Shown here piece after piece: positions 23,359 through 33,311 of a stretch of DNA of 64,000 nt. The notes below the pieces were generated by a model. That model did not search any database, was not told where the DNA came from, and saw only the letters and a list, made by a program, of their open reading frames with translations. A program made the position numbers and the translations under genes. Position 1 is the stretch's first letter; every line of letters begins with the position of its first letter. Source of the stretch: Diplodia intermedia (taxonomy: Eukaryota; Ascomycota; Dothideomycetes; Botryosphaeriales; Botryosphaeriaceae); the NCBI GenBank assembly GCA_021495925.1, contig JAKEKT010000109.1, positions 1-64,000 of the forward strand. The letters run 5' to 3'.

Positions 23359-26296
23359 TGTTGATCGATTTGAAGACTGTTCTTCTTTGATTGTCTGTGT
23401 TTGGCCTTGGAGAAAAAGAAAACGGGGTTGAAATTGATCGGACGGCACGGGTGCGGAGAGAGGCCGTAATACAGCCCATGAGGGGCATAGGTTTCCTCAA
23501 TCTAGCTATTCGGATCCATGCACCCGATCATCCACCCCGCGATAACATCCATGAACCGAAACTCTTCTTTCCCCGCAGCGGTGTGGGGAAACCTGGGGCC
23601 TGGGTCCGTGCAAGACGAGAACAGGAGACCGAGAATGGCAGAAAAGCGAGCATCGTGGGATCAGCAGGCGGCGGTAAGCTGGTAGTCGCTTTGTCGTTTG
23701 TGCTCGGGATGCGGGGTCTGGATGTGGAGGCTGTTGGTGAAACCTTGGTCACCTGCAATTGGAGCGACCCTGGGATAACATTGGCACCTGCGAGCTGATC
23801 CTGGTTTGCCAATGAGAAGCCTGCAGAATTGACGCTGGCGTTCTGAATGGTAAGCTGCTGTGAGTGTGATGCTCCATGCCCTTGTACATACCACGGACTG
23901 CAGCACAGCCACAAGTGCGGGGTAGGAATGTGGCTACCATTATACACTGGGATGGAGTACAATCTTGAAGCATGCTCCCGCGTTCGATTATGCCGGATGT
24001 GAAGAACTGGTATACGAAAAGAATTCGATCGGTCTGTTCTTGGATTTTACAAACTTGGTGGATTGCCCTCGAGGAAATATCTCCTTGCCCTTAGACCAAT
24101 TGCCTACTCGAAGCTTCGGCAACAAGTGTGAGATCAAATTTTGGCCCTTTTGGAAGCTATAACCCTCAAGAAGAGATTTAGTTTCCTCATGGACCTATGA
24201 ATACAGGTGAATGAAGTGGCGAACAGAGTGGTGGGTTGGGTGGAATTGGATCGGTTCACTTGGTTCCATAGCTTCCGCGCATTCGCGTTTCATCGAATCG
24301 TACATGCAAATCATGCCTCGATTTGCATTTCTATTGCAGCATCTCGCAGCAGACAAAACAGCTTGGCTAATTTTTGGTCGACCCACTTGGCCAAGAGGAC
24401 GCGTCATTGCCGGGATCTCCACGAAATTTTAAGCTTAAAGCTCCCCACACTTTTATAACGACATCCTTGATCGAGATTCCCTCTTCTCTGTGTTTCCCGG
24501 CACAGTGGAATCGATTACCTCGTTTGGGTTTGGTCTTGAAAGAATCACCCAGGGTAGTACGGCCTGTCAAAGTTTAGCAGACCCGAGCTTCCGGCCATTG
24601 ACGGCAGAACCAGGCCCAGGGTCCAAATCATTGTTGGCATTGACTTGAAACTGACAACCTCACGCATCATTTGACTATATACACCGTTTGGGTCATCTTG
24701 GTATAATGCTATAATTTCACACTGCCAGCGGAGACGCACGTACCAGCGCGTACATCTGAACGGAGTTGAACCGCGGGCAGAGCGAGCTTGCTAGTCCCAA
24801 TTACGAGGCAGGAAGCAATTTGTCTTGCTACATCAATGAGAAGACTTCAAGGCTGGCATTAGTCTCGTTGCTTTGGAGAAACGCATCTGAAGACGGTGGC
24901 ATTACTGGAGACTGCGGCAACTACTTTAAGGGTACAATATGTAAATGCACAGGCGGGAAAGAAAGTTGTTGCCGCTAGCCCAAAAGTCGACGACGCTTTC
25001 GAGTTGCCGGGCATCCTTGTTGGCACAACGCAGAATCGACGGAACTTGAGATGGTTCGGGATGCTAATTTTTAGGCGCCATGGTAGTATCAGCGTCTAGA
25101 CGAAGCTGACGAATAATGCCTTGGTGGTGCACTAGTGGTAAGCAACCCCGACTGGGGCAGCTGAATTTCCCGTTAGAGCATAGCGTACCATTGAATAATG
25201 CCTCGCAACACGCGTCCAAGCTGCCGCATTCCTCGTTGTCAGCCTTGCCTGCCGATGTCCGAATGACTATTCTTGTCTCAAGCTGAAGATGATCTTCAGC
25301 TTACATGTCTCCACAGTCGCCCAGCCGCCCTCGGGCCATCCCGGCCCTTGCATCTGACGATGCATGAACGAAGAAGACAAGGCTTGGGCAGCGACAAGAG
25401 CAGCGCGCGAACCAAGCCTCGTCCCCACACAACCAACAGCCAACACACTGCTCCCACACAGCGAGGCGGTGCGGGGCACCAGGCGATGGCAACACGATGC
25501 GCATCTGGGGGCCGACTTCTTCCCGCTTGCGATCAAGCCAAATAAAATGGGCCAATAAACAGGCTCGCGTTGGCGGAGATAAAACGCCGAACAGGGTCCC
25601 GCGCGTATCCGGGCGGTAGTCCACGCGTCATGCCTGCTGTCAGGCAGCAGAGACCGCAGACCAGCCGCAGACGAACAGCAACGAGGCAGAGACGATGCCA
25701 GGGGGCAAAACAAGCATTGCGACTCGGAAGGTGCTGGATATGTTTGAGGCTTGGCATCGGCTGTCGCAGGTTGGCAGGCCACAGGGAGGAGGGTGGCGCA
25801 GCCGCACACCCTGGTTGGCGCGCGCTGGTCTGGCTGGCCTGAGTCGTGCAGGCCGACCCGTAGCGCGCTTCCTGCTGCCGCCTGAGAGGCTGGCGCGCCT
25901 TTGCTTTGGCAGACTCGCCTCCGCGCTGCCTGTGCCGCTGGGGGAGGAGAGAGCCACGGCGGCTGCTGGGGGATGCAGAGCTGCAAGCGACGGCCGAGGC
26001 ACGGTGCTGGCGGCTTTGTTTGAGAAATGGAGGCTGAAAGAAGAGTGGGCGCGGCCGCCACAAGCTCTCGCCAAGCTTCGATCGCCTCCCGCGTCTGCCT
26101 GTGGCCTGCGCCCTGACATCACGCTCGCTCTTGCCCGTGATGTCTGACAAAGCCTGCCTGCGCCTTGGGGGCCGGGACATCCTGCTCGGCCTGAGTACCT
26201 GCAGCGTCATGCGCCAGCGCTTCAAAAGCGCCCTGTTCCCCCCCAGTCCACCTTGATCTCTCTCTCCAGTCTTCTCCACACCCCGACCAACCGACC
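23359..26296. other. Intergenic region between aldehyde dehydrogenase and aspartic protease
   Basis: 2.9 kb with two head-to-head promoters: aldehyde dehydrogenase reads left, the protease reads right. The middle (about 24.0-25.2 kb) is AT-richer and without long frames. The right part (25.3-26.2 kb) is GC-rich with overlapping frames on both strands (up to 269 codons) that show no domain and look like chance frames. The last 40 bases before the protease start are a CT/CCA-rich leader (TCTCTCTCCAGTC), typical of fungal 5' UTRs. Confidence 0.55.
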
Positions 26297-27893
26297 ATGC
26301 CGAGCACGCTCGCTTACTTTGCCGCCGCCGCCGGCCTGGCAAGCCTCGCGCTCGCCGCCGACGCCCCCAAGCCCAAGGTCGTCGGCTTCCCCATCGCCAA
26401 GGATCGCCGCGAGGTGCTGGCGAATCTTGCCCGCCGCAACCTTGCCCGCCGCGACACCGTCACCGCCACCCTCGCCAACTACCAATCGCTCTACCAGATC
26501 AACGTGACCGTCGGCACTCCCGGCCAGCGCATCGGCCTGCAGATCGACACAGGCAGCAGCGACGTGTGGTTCCCTTACTCGGGCTCGACCCAGTGCCAGG
26601 AGGGCCAGTGCGAGTCGGCCTTCACGCCCGATGACTCGTCGACCTTCGAGGATATTGGCGAGAACGAGTTCCAAATCCAGTACGTTGACGGCACCTCCAT
26701 CACCGGAGACTACATCCGCGATGTCCTGGCCATTGGCGACACGGAGATCAGGAACATGACCATGGCCGTGGCGAGGGACGCCGACAACACCCCCATGGGT
26801 ATTATGGGCGTGGGCTTCATCCAGGACGAGACGCTGGCGCAGACGGACAACACCACGTACCCCAACGTTCCCGTCCAGCTTTTGCAACAGGGCCACATCA
26901 GCAGTCTTGCGTACAGCCTGTGGCTGAATGATCTTGGTATGCCTCTCCAATTTTCATGTGTGGACAGCCTTAGCCACTTGCTAACGGTGGGCAGACTCCA
27001 GCACTGGTAACGTCCTTTTCGGTGGTGTGGACAGCGACAAGTACACGGGAGACCTCATCGGTCTACCCATCCAGCCCGACTCGCAAAGCGGCGAAATCAC
27101 CTCCTTCACCGTCGCCCTCGGCGGCATCAACGTCAAGTCGAGCGGCGGCAAGAGCGTGTACAGCAAGACGAGTCTCGCCGTGCCCGCCATCTTAGATAGC
27201 GGCACGACGCTGTCGCTGCTGCCGGACGACATCGCCACCGACATCATCAACGGCGTGGGCGCGCGCGAGACGCAGGACTACGGCTACGTCGTCAACTGCA
27301 ACGTCGGCGACACGGGCGCGTCGATTGAGTTCAGCTTCGGCGGCGACGGCGGGCCGACCATCAGCGTCGGCCTGGACGAGATGGTGCTGCCGCTGACGGA
27401 CACGGAGGGCAACCCGGCGCGCTTCCGCAACAGCGGCGAGGAGGCCTGCATCTTCGGCATCGAGCCCGCCGGCAGCGCCCCCATCCTGCTCGGCGACACC
27501 TTCATGCGCTCCGCCTACGTCGTCTACGACCTGCACAACCGCCAGGTCGCCCTCGCCAACACCCACTTCAACGCCACCTCCTCCAACGTCCAGGAGATCT
27601 CCAACTCGACCATCCCCGGCGTCAGCTCCGTCGCCTCCGGCCTCACCGTCACCCAGACCGCCACCGGCCCCATCCGCCAGTCCGGCGCCGATCAGACCAA
27701 GACCGCCGCCGAGACGGGCGAGCCTGGCACCGGTACTTTCGATCTCGGCTCCTCCTCCGGAACGAGCACCTCGACCAAGGGCGCCGCCCCCGTCGGCCTG
27801 CCCGCTCCGAGGATCGCCCTCCAGACGGTCATGTGCGGCGTTGTCGTGGTTATTTCTGCCATGTTCGGCGGTAGCTTGATGATTTTGTTCTAG
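26297..27893 (+). CDS. GPI-anchored aspartic protease, yapsin/opsB type
   Basis: Two exons (26297-26936, 26995-27893) give 512 aa; the 58-nt intron is GTATGC..CAG. The signal peptide is MPSTLAYFAAAAGLASLALA, followed by a short propeptide with two dibasic kexin sites (RR at 46-47 and 51-52) just before the mature domain. Both catalytic motifs of pepsin-family (A1) proteases are present: DTGSSDVW at 84-91 and DSGTT at 281-285. A flap-like QYVDGTSITGDY lies between them. After the catalytic domain comes a Ser/Thr-rich stalk and a C-terminal hydrophobic segment (MCGVVVVISAMFGGSLMILF), together a classic GPI-attachment signal. Such enzymes sit at the plasma membrane or wall and process wall and secreted proteins. 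It converges with the S1/P1 nuclease gene. Assignment to the yapsin-like group is confident; the exact orthologue is not certain. Confidence 0.93.
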
Positions 27894-28343
27894 ATGGGAT
27901 GGAGGAATCCTGTTCTCCTGTGATAACTTTTTTTTTTTCCTATTCTGTTCAAAATTCTCCCCGGGGCGTACAGGCCGGCATAACTTTTATTGCATGGAGC
28001 GGTGCGGTTTCATTTTGGAAATACAGCTCGTGGGTTTGGCTAGATCCGCGACAGGCAGCGTAAGAGGGAAGGGCTGTTCGTGATCAGACAGTAAATATGT
28101 AGTAGACATTAACGTCGATATGAAACAACGAGGAATATGAATATTACACCTTACATGCCTTATCGACCCCTATGATCTACCCGTCTTTTCACCTTTCCGG
28201 TCAGCTCCTCCTATTCGAAGACTGATGTTGAACAACTCTCCTCTCTTTCTCCTTTTCTCTTCTCCCTCTTTCCTTTCTCTTCTCCCTCTTTCCTTTCTCT
28301 TCTCCCTCTTTCCTCTCTCTTCATCATCACGCGCTCCAAACCC
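27894..28343. other. Shared 3' flank with CT-rich minisatellite
   Basis: 450 bases between the stop codons of the convergent aspartic protease and S1/P1 nuclease genes. A poly-T tract lies at about 27927-27937, 30-40 bases past the protease stop. The right half is dominated by polypyrimidine sequence including a 20-bp tandem repeat. No gene seen. Confidence 0.7.
28261..28320. repeat. Polypyrimidine minisatellite, 3 x 20 bp
   Basis: Three head-to-tail copies of the 20-bp unit tctccctctttcctttctct. The first two are identical and the third differs at one base. About 40 bases of similar CT-rich sequence precede them. It ends about 20 bases from the nuclease stop codon, so it lies in that gene's 3' UTR, where it reads as a polypurine tract in the mRNA. 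Confidence 0.95.
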
Positions 28344-29431
28344 TCAAGCACCCCCATTGGGCCCACCTATCCAACTCGGCGTCGTCTGCACCATCAGCTC
28401 CCTATCCTCACCACGGTACGCCCCCTCCACCATGGCATTCAACCACGTCGCCAACCGCAGCGCCGCCTTGCTCACCTGCAACTCCACAATCGGAAACGCG
28501 CCCTCGGCATACCCGCTCGTCGCCAAGTCCTTTGTCGCGGCCAAGTCCTGCGCGAAGACGTAATCGCAGTTCCACGCGGCGCTGTCGCGGGCCCATTCGA
28601 GCGCGCACTTGACGGGGGTGGCGGGGTCGGCGCAGGCGAGCCAGTCGGCGACGGGGGCGTCGGGGAAGGAGTCGGCGAGGATGCGCGGGAGGAGGCGGCG
28701 GGCGAAGAAGGGCTGCAGGCCGGTGGTGTTGGGGAAGGAGGACGCGTTGTCGGCGGCCGAGTAGATGATGCGGCCGTCCCACACGCTGTGCAGCGTCACG
28801 TTGCGCCCCGCGTACGTCACGTGGATGCCGTTGCCGCCGGCGGCGACGCCCGAGGCGTGCAGCGGCTGCGCGATGTCGCCGATGAAGTGGGCGATCCACT
28901 TGAGGGATTGCGAGCAGGTGGTGTTGGTGGTGGTGGGGGGAGACGCGAGGCAGGAGCGCAGGATGGAGGTTTGGTTGGCGATGGCCGAGACGACGCAGCC
29001 GCCGGCGCTGCAGTCGCGGTGGTAGTAGACGTTGCAGTAGGAAGGGGGCTGGGCGCGTGGGTTGTCAGCTTTGATGTGGTTTTTTGCGCGCGGGGTTGTT
29101 TGCTACTTCGATACTGCTCTTATTCGTCCGTTGGGTAGGACAATATGGTACGTACATTGTCAGCCGAGTCGATCCAGTGCCATTGGTACGAGAAGGCGCC
29201 CTCCTTCGTGTGCGCGTACTCGTCCGCCCACGCCGCCGCGTTGCCAATTGACCCGTTGTACTCGGGCTCCAGGATCTGCGCGAGCGCGGAGCTCGTGCGT
29301 TTGGTCAGGAACTGCTCGGCCAGGAAGCCGATCTGCTGGTGGACGTCCTCGTTCCAAGCCGACGCGAGGGGGACGAAGGCAGCAGCGGCGAGTAGGCCCG
29401 CGGCGGCGGTCGTTGAGCGGAGGGACGGCAT
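28344..29431 (-). CDS. Secreted S1/P1-type zinc nuclease
   Basis: Two exons (29156-29431, 28344-29048) give 326 aa; the intron is GTACGT..CAG, phase 0. The signal peptide runs to SA at 24-25, so the mature protein begins with Trp26, which in this family coordinates zinc through its alpha-amino group. The remaining zinc ligands can be placed by motif: His31 (WNEDVH), Asp in AAWADEYA, His in WHWIDSADNPP, His and Asp in IAHFIGDIAQPLH, and the final His and Asp in LHSVWDGRI. These enzymes cleave single-stranded DNA and RNA at acid pH with three zinc ions and release 5'-nucleotides outside the cell. Cysteines for disulfides are present. A TATA-like element lies 64-69 bases upstream of the start. 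Converges with the aspartic protease gene. Confidence 0.93.
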
Positions 29432-30205
29432 TGTTTGCTCGCGGTTGGATGGATCCGAGGTGGAAGTGATGTTCTTGGGATGGGCGACGCGATGCTTATA
29501 GGGGCGGACTAGCGGGCAAGCTCGCGGATGCAGGTACGGCAGCGAGGCGCATCTCTGTGTGCAACCTCGTACGGCGACGCCGGCTATTCGGATGGCCTTA
29601 TCATCGGAGGGCGGCGACGAGAACAGAGGCGGTGGAATAGACAGAAAGCTCCTGCTTGTTCAGGACGATGACCCGCTGTGGCTGAAGGATTCGAGGGATG
29701 AACACGGCGCAGCCGAGGACATGTGGGGATGATGTAGCTGGCGGTGGGGTTCCTACTATCGATAAGCTCCTTCGCTCTGCGATGCCGGCACACGACACGC
29801 TTCCCGATTCATCATTCTGTCCATTACTGGTCGATTCTCGCGTGCCCTCGTCCGTCACCGCGCAATCCACCGTGTTCTCCCGATCTTCAAACAGTCCGAC
29901 CGCCACTTTCATGCACTCTGCCACCCTTCAACACATCGGGATAAAATTTGTCTCTCCTATATATGAATGGCTCCTGCCGGACTGATATCGGCATTAATCT
30001 ACAGGTCAAGACACCTTCTATCATGTCTGTTCGCATCAGTCGTTAGCGATGAGTCTGGCCTTGTTCGAGCCAGCGGGACACGGACACTACAGAAGTCCAG
30101 CATCTGCACCATATTCAGCAGACCTTGACGGTACCCCCAAGGGTCGTCATCAGCAGCTTGCGCCGCAGCTGGAACAATATGCTCCAAGGGCTCCAATGAA
30201 ATCCA
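29432..30205. other. Promoter region of S1/P1 nuclease and 3' flank of AT-hook gene
   Basis: Both flanking genes are on the minus strand. The right-hand part (about 29940-30010) is AT-rich and may hold the terminator of the AT-hook gene. The left part holds the nuclease promoter, with TATAAG at 29495-29500. Short open frames are present without recognisable content. Confidence 0.55.
29495..29500 (-). promoter_or_regulatory. TATA-like box upstream of S1/P1 nuclease
   Basis: TATAAG on the minus strand, in a GC-rich context (CCCCTATAAGC), 64-69 bases upstream of the nuclease ATG. Position and context fit a TATA element, leaving a short 5' UTR of roughly 30 bases. Inferred from motif and spacing only. 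Confidence 0.5.
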
Positions 30206-31360
30206 TCAGGATCTTCTTTCGAACTCGTCAGCTCTCGGAAGCAGAATCATCGTCGTTCCCATCGTGTCGAGCACAATACAGGGACGACTCGACCTTTGGC
30301 AGACATTACATGCCCGAAGTCTCTCGCAGCCTGGGTCCCACTCAGACTTCGTCTTTAGGTCGACAAAGCACATCATGCAATCTTTGCTCTTCTTCTCGAG
30401 CCAGGCACGGACTGCAAATTTGGCGGCCACCTGACGGTCCTTGATGAAGCGGATGACATACTCCCAGTGTGCAGGACGTCGCGTTCGGGCTTGCTCAGCA
30501 TTTAAGACAGCTCCACTGGGCAACAGGTATGTGAGTGGCAGCATTGTTCCATACTCGGTGTGATGATAGAGCTTCGGTCGGCCTCTCTTCTGAGCCGGTC
30601 CGGAGGTCGTCTTCACGGAGGTTTCCTGCTCATCTGCTCTGCCAGGTTTTGCCTCTTCGTGTAGTCTGGGTCTGCCTCTCTTCTTCTTTGGAACAGGCTC
30701 TAGCTGATTACCCTCTTCTTCACTGTGTGCAAGTTGAGCGGGCGACATAGTCGAAGGTGAGTGCACTCCAATGAAATCGTCCTTGCCGTTGGTAGCTCGT
30801 GGTGCCGGCTGCCCATCTAGCCCGGGTAGGTCTCTCTTTCTCTTCGGCAGAGGGTTCAGAGTCTGGCGGGAAGTGTCCGGGCCAGGCTGTCTCAAGGGAA
30901 GAAGAGGCTGGGGATTGTCGTCGGGGGCTTCGGAAGCGGGAACCAGGCCGCTCTCGAGTTCCGCCTTTTTCCAGAAGTACTCGCTGATTCCGAACATCAG
31001 GCGCTGCTTCAATTGAGCGTTTTCACCTCTCTGCTCTTCTGAATGTTAGCAGGCTCACCAAGGTGCTGTCGTGGCCACGCACTGTTCAACTCCTCTTTCT
31101 CGTGGTTGATGGTCGCCCACTCAGTTTCTCTCTCGCGGTCGAAAGCATTGCGCTCGACTGTGGACGGTTATTTACGCACGACCTTGGCATGGACAGGAGC
31201 CTTGCCTCCAAGTTGATACTTCTCGTGTTCGAGATGTGCTTTCTCATCTGCCACTGGATCTGATTTGTTAGACGTAGCCGCGAAGCAATGGTCGCGTGGG
31301 CATACTGGCTGGCTGTCCAGGCGCGGTGGAAGGCAATACTGCGCCGTTCTCCGAGTCCAT
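30206..31360 (-). CDS. Orphan coiled-coil / AT-hook / Cys-rich probable nuclear protein
   Basis: Four exons in my model (31306-31360, 31206-31253, 31083-31157, 30206-31038) give 336 aa. Introns 1 and 3 are GTATGC..CAG and GTGCGT..CAG (44 nt, branch CTAAC). Intron 2 appears to be a GC-AG intron (31158-31205, donor GAG|GCAAGG); every in-frame GT donor would leave an intron of 18 nt or less. Residues about 19-80 form a highly charged coiled coil (EKAHLEHEKYQL, ERETEWATINHEKEEL). Two AT-hook cores, RGRPR (180-184) and RGRPK (211-215), follow a KRKR basic patch. The C-terminal 70 residues carry CxxC, then CxxxxxCxxCxxxxxxC, a possible zinc site seen in many Dothideomycete orphan proteins. Together this suggests DNA binding in the nucleus. 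I know no named family. An alternative start at the ATG of MRKHIS (31248) is possible but loses the coiled-coil register. Confidence 0.68.
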
Positions 31361-32017
31361 GTTGCGCAAAGCGGGTGCAGTGGCGAGACGGAAAGGTGCA
31401 GGGAAGAGCAGGGCTGGGTTACGTCGTCGTGCTGCAGCGCGCTTTGACGCGCGTGCACGTGACCAGAGCGCCTGCCTCCATTACCGGCACTAGGTCGCTA
31501 TGCGCGGCTTGGCCTGCCAGTTCCTTCTCTGTTCGATATGAGTACGTTGTGAGTCAGCCACTGCACATTTCAGCTCCGACTTCCCAAACATTTCTCAGGC
31601 GCCGTTGGGCTGCCGCCATTTCTTCTTCGAGTCTGCTTCTTCCAGTGCTGAAGGTTCTCTCAGCCCTTTGTGTCTCAACCGCCACCGATAAATCAGACTG
31701 CGTCAGTTCGGCAAGAACGCTAGTTCCCGCTGCTCCACATCGTCAACGGACCCTATCTTGCTCTTTTGTTGGCCTACACACCACTTGGGCTGGCTGTTTC
31801 ACCACTGGGAGCTCACAGCGCAGATGTGCTTGCATGTAATGTCACAATTATAATACATGTATTAATTAGGCTCAATCTCAGGACGCCTACAAGGCGGCGC
31901 CCCCGACACAACACCAAGCACCAAGCACCAGAGAACCAGAGCACCAGAGAACCAGAGCACCAGAGAACCAGAGCACCAGAACACCGCACCGACCCGAATC
32001 CTCCCCACCACCGCCAC
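31361..32017. other. Intergenic region with 16-bp minisatellite and coiled-coil-like frame
   Basis: 657 bases between two minus-strand genes. On the minus strand, from about 31736 to 31556, one frame reads as a charged helix (AVETQRAERTF, RLEEEMAAAQRRLRN), ending in a stop. Flanking frames are broken by stops and I could not join it to the AT-hook gene or to a start codon. A 16-bp tandem repeat lies at 31925-31980. The 3' flank of the poly-Glu gene occupies the right end. Confidence 0.55.
31925..31980. repeat. 16-bp minisatellite, 3.5 copies
   Basis: Three perfect copies of gcaccagagaaccaga plus half a fourth copy, head to tail. Related CCAAGCA sequence just before it (31910-31926) suggests older degenerate copies. 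It ends about 38 bases from the stop codon of the poly-Glu orphan gene, so it lies in that gene's 3' flank or 3' UTR. Confidence 0.95.
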
Positions 32018-33311
32018 CTAACCCTCCTCTTCCTCATCCCTCGTTGGCGAAACCCTCCTCAACACCTCCATCGCAATGTCCTCCTCCCTCCAAATCTCCA
32101 CCGTTGCCCTCACAATCCTCCCCGCACCACCACCATCCTCCTCTTCCACCACCGCATACTCCCCCACCGCCCTCCTCTCCCTCAACGCGTCCACCCCACC
32201 ACCGCCCTCCACCAAGATCCTCACCGCCAAACTCTCTCCCAACGCAAACGCCTGCCTCTCAGACATTCTGCCGCGGCGCCGGCCGGCCGCGTCCAGAAGG
32301 AACGCCTCGCACGCGTGGCTCTTGACTTCGTCCTCGAAGTCCGCCAAGAGCCGCGCGGCAGACATCCCCGCCAGACGCAGCGCGCCCACCGACACGCCAT
32401 GCGACCGCGTCATGCGGTTGACGAAGGAGAAGTAGAGGGTGACGAACCCCTCGTCCTTCCTCTCCTTCTCGCCCTCGTCCTCTTCCTCCTCGTCCTTCTC
32501 CTCCTCCTCTTGCTGCTGCTGCTGCTGGCGCCATGCCAGCTCCCTGTCCTCCCTCTCCAGCTCCAGCTCCACCTCCGCCCCCAGCTCGCTGAGGCTGCTG
32601 CCGCTGCTGCCGCGCGCCTGCGGCGCGGGGCTGGACGGGGGAGCGGCAGCAGCAGGGGAGGGCGACAGCAGGCGGACGCGCTTGGTGGGGACCACCGGGC
32701 TACTGCTGCTGCCGCTGCTGCTGCTGCTGCGCGACCGCTTGCCGCGGCCCTCCTCCTGCTGCTGCTGCTCCTTCTCCTCCTTCTCCTCCTCCTCCCCCTC
32801 GTCTTCCCCCTTCTCCTCCTCTTCTTCCTCCTCCTTCCCCTCCTGCTGCCGGCTGAGCGCCAGCAGCGCGCGCGCCGCCTCGACCGTCCGCGGACTGGCG
32901 GTCGCCGCCCTGCCGGGGAAGAAGCGGACGTGGGCGACGACCGCCGTCGCGGGCGAGCCGGTGAAGAAGACGCCGAGGTCCCACAGGCGCGGGGAGAGGG
33001 CGCCGCAGCCCCCCGTCCCGGCGATCGAGAACGTCGGGAACTCGGCCGCGGAGACGTTGAAGATGGCGTGGATGTGCGCGGAGAGGTTCTGGGGTGCGGG
33101 CTGTTAGGTGATCAATGGCGCTTTTTTTTTTTTTTTTACTGTTGTTTCGGTGGTGGTGGTGGTTGGTGGGTTTGGTGGTGGGGGAAGGGGAGGAGGGCGG
33201 TGGGGGACGGGGGGAACTTACGGAGTAGGTCGAGATGGTGGCGCTGGGGAGGAGGAAGTTCTGGCTCGGGTCGCCGTCGAGGCAGAGGCGGATCCAGCCG
33301 GGGACCGGCAT
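32018..33311 (-). CDS. Orphan protein with Glu/Gln/Ser low-complexity linkers
   Basis: Two exons (33222-33311, 32018-33088) give 386 aa; the intron is GTAAGT..CAG with a CTAAC branch, phase 0. The first ~110 residues are well ordered in appearance (MPVPGWIRLCLDGD, then HIHAIFNVSAAEFPTFSIAG, then VVAHVRFFPGR). A long acidic poly-Glu/Gln tract and a Ser run follow (about 130-185), with a KRVRLL basic patch, then a second Glu/Gln tract (about 225-250). The C-terminal ~135 residues again look folded (FVTLYFSFVNRMTRSHGV, AARLLADFEDEVKSHACEAFLLD). It reads as two conserved modules joined by disordered linkers. I do not recognise either module. The antisense strand is open across almost the whole gene, which is an effect of the CTG/CTC repeats and not a second gene. 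CAG-type codon repeats may vary between strains. Confidence 0.72.

Noticed and set aside
25120..25190. tRNA-like sequence with GGTGGTGCACTAGTGGT
   Set aside because: The D-arm resemblance is superficial. No matching acceptor stem or T-arm with TTCRA could be folded.
25267..26342. Overlapping 264- and 269-codon minus-strand frames upstream of the aspartic protease
   Set aside because: Two different frames of the same strand and one plus-strand frame are open at once, which indicates GC-driven lack of stops rather than coding.
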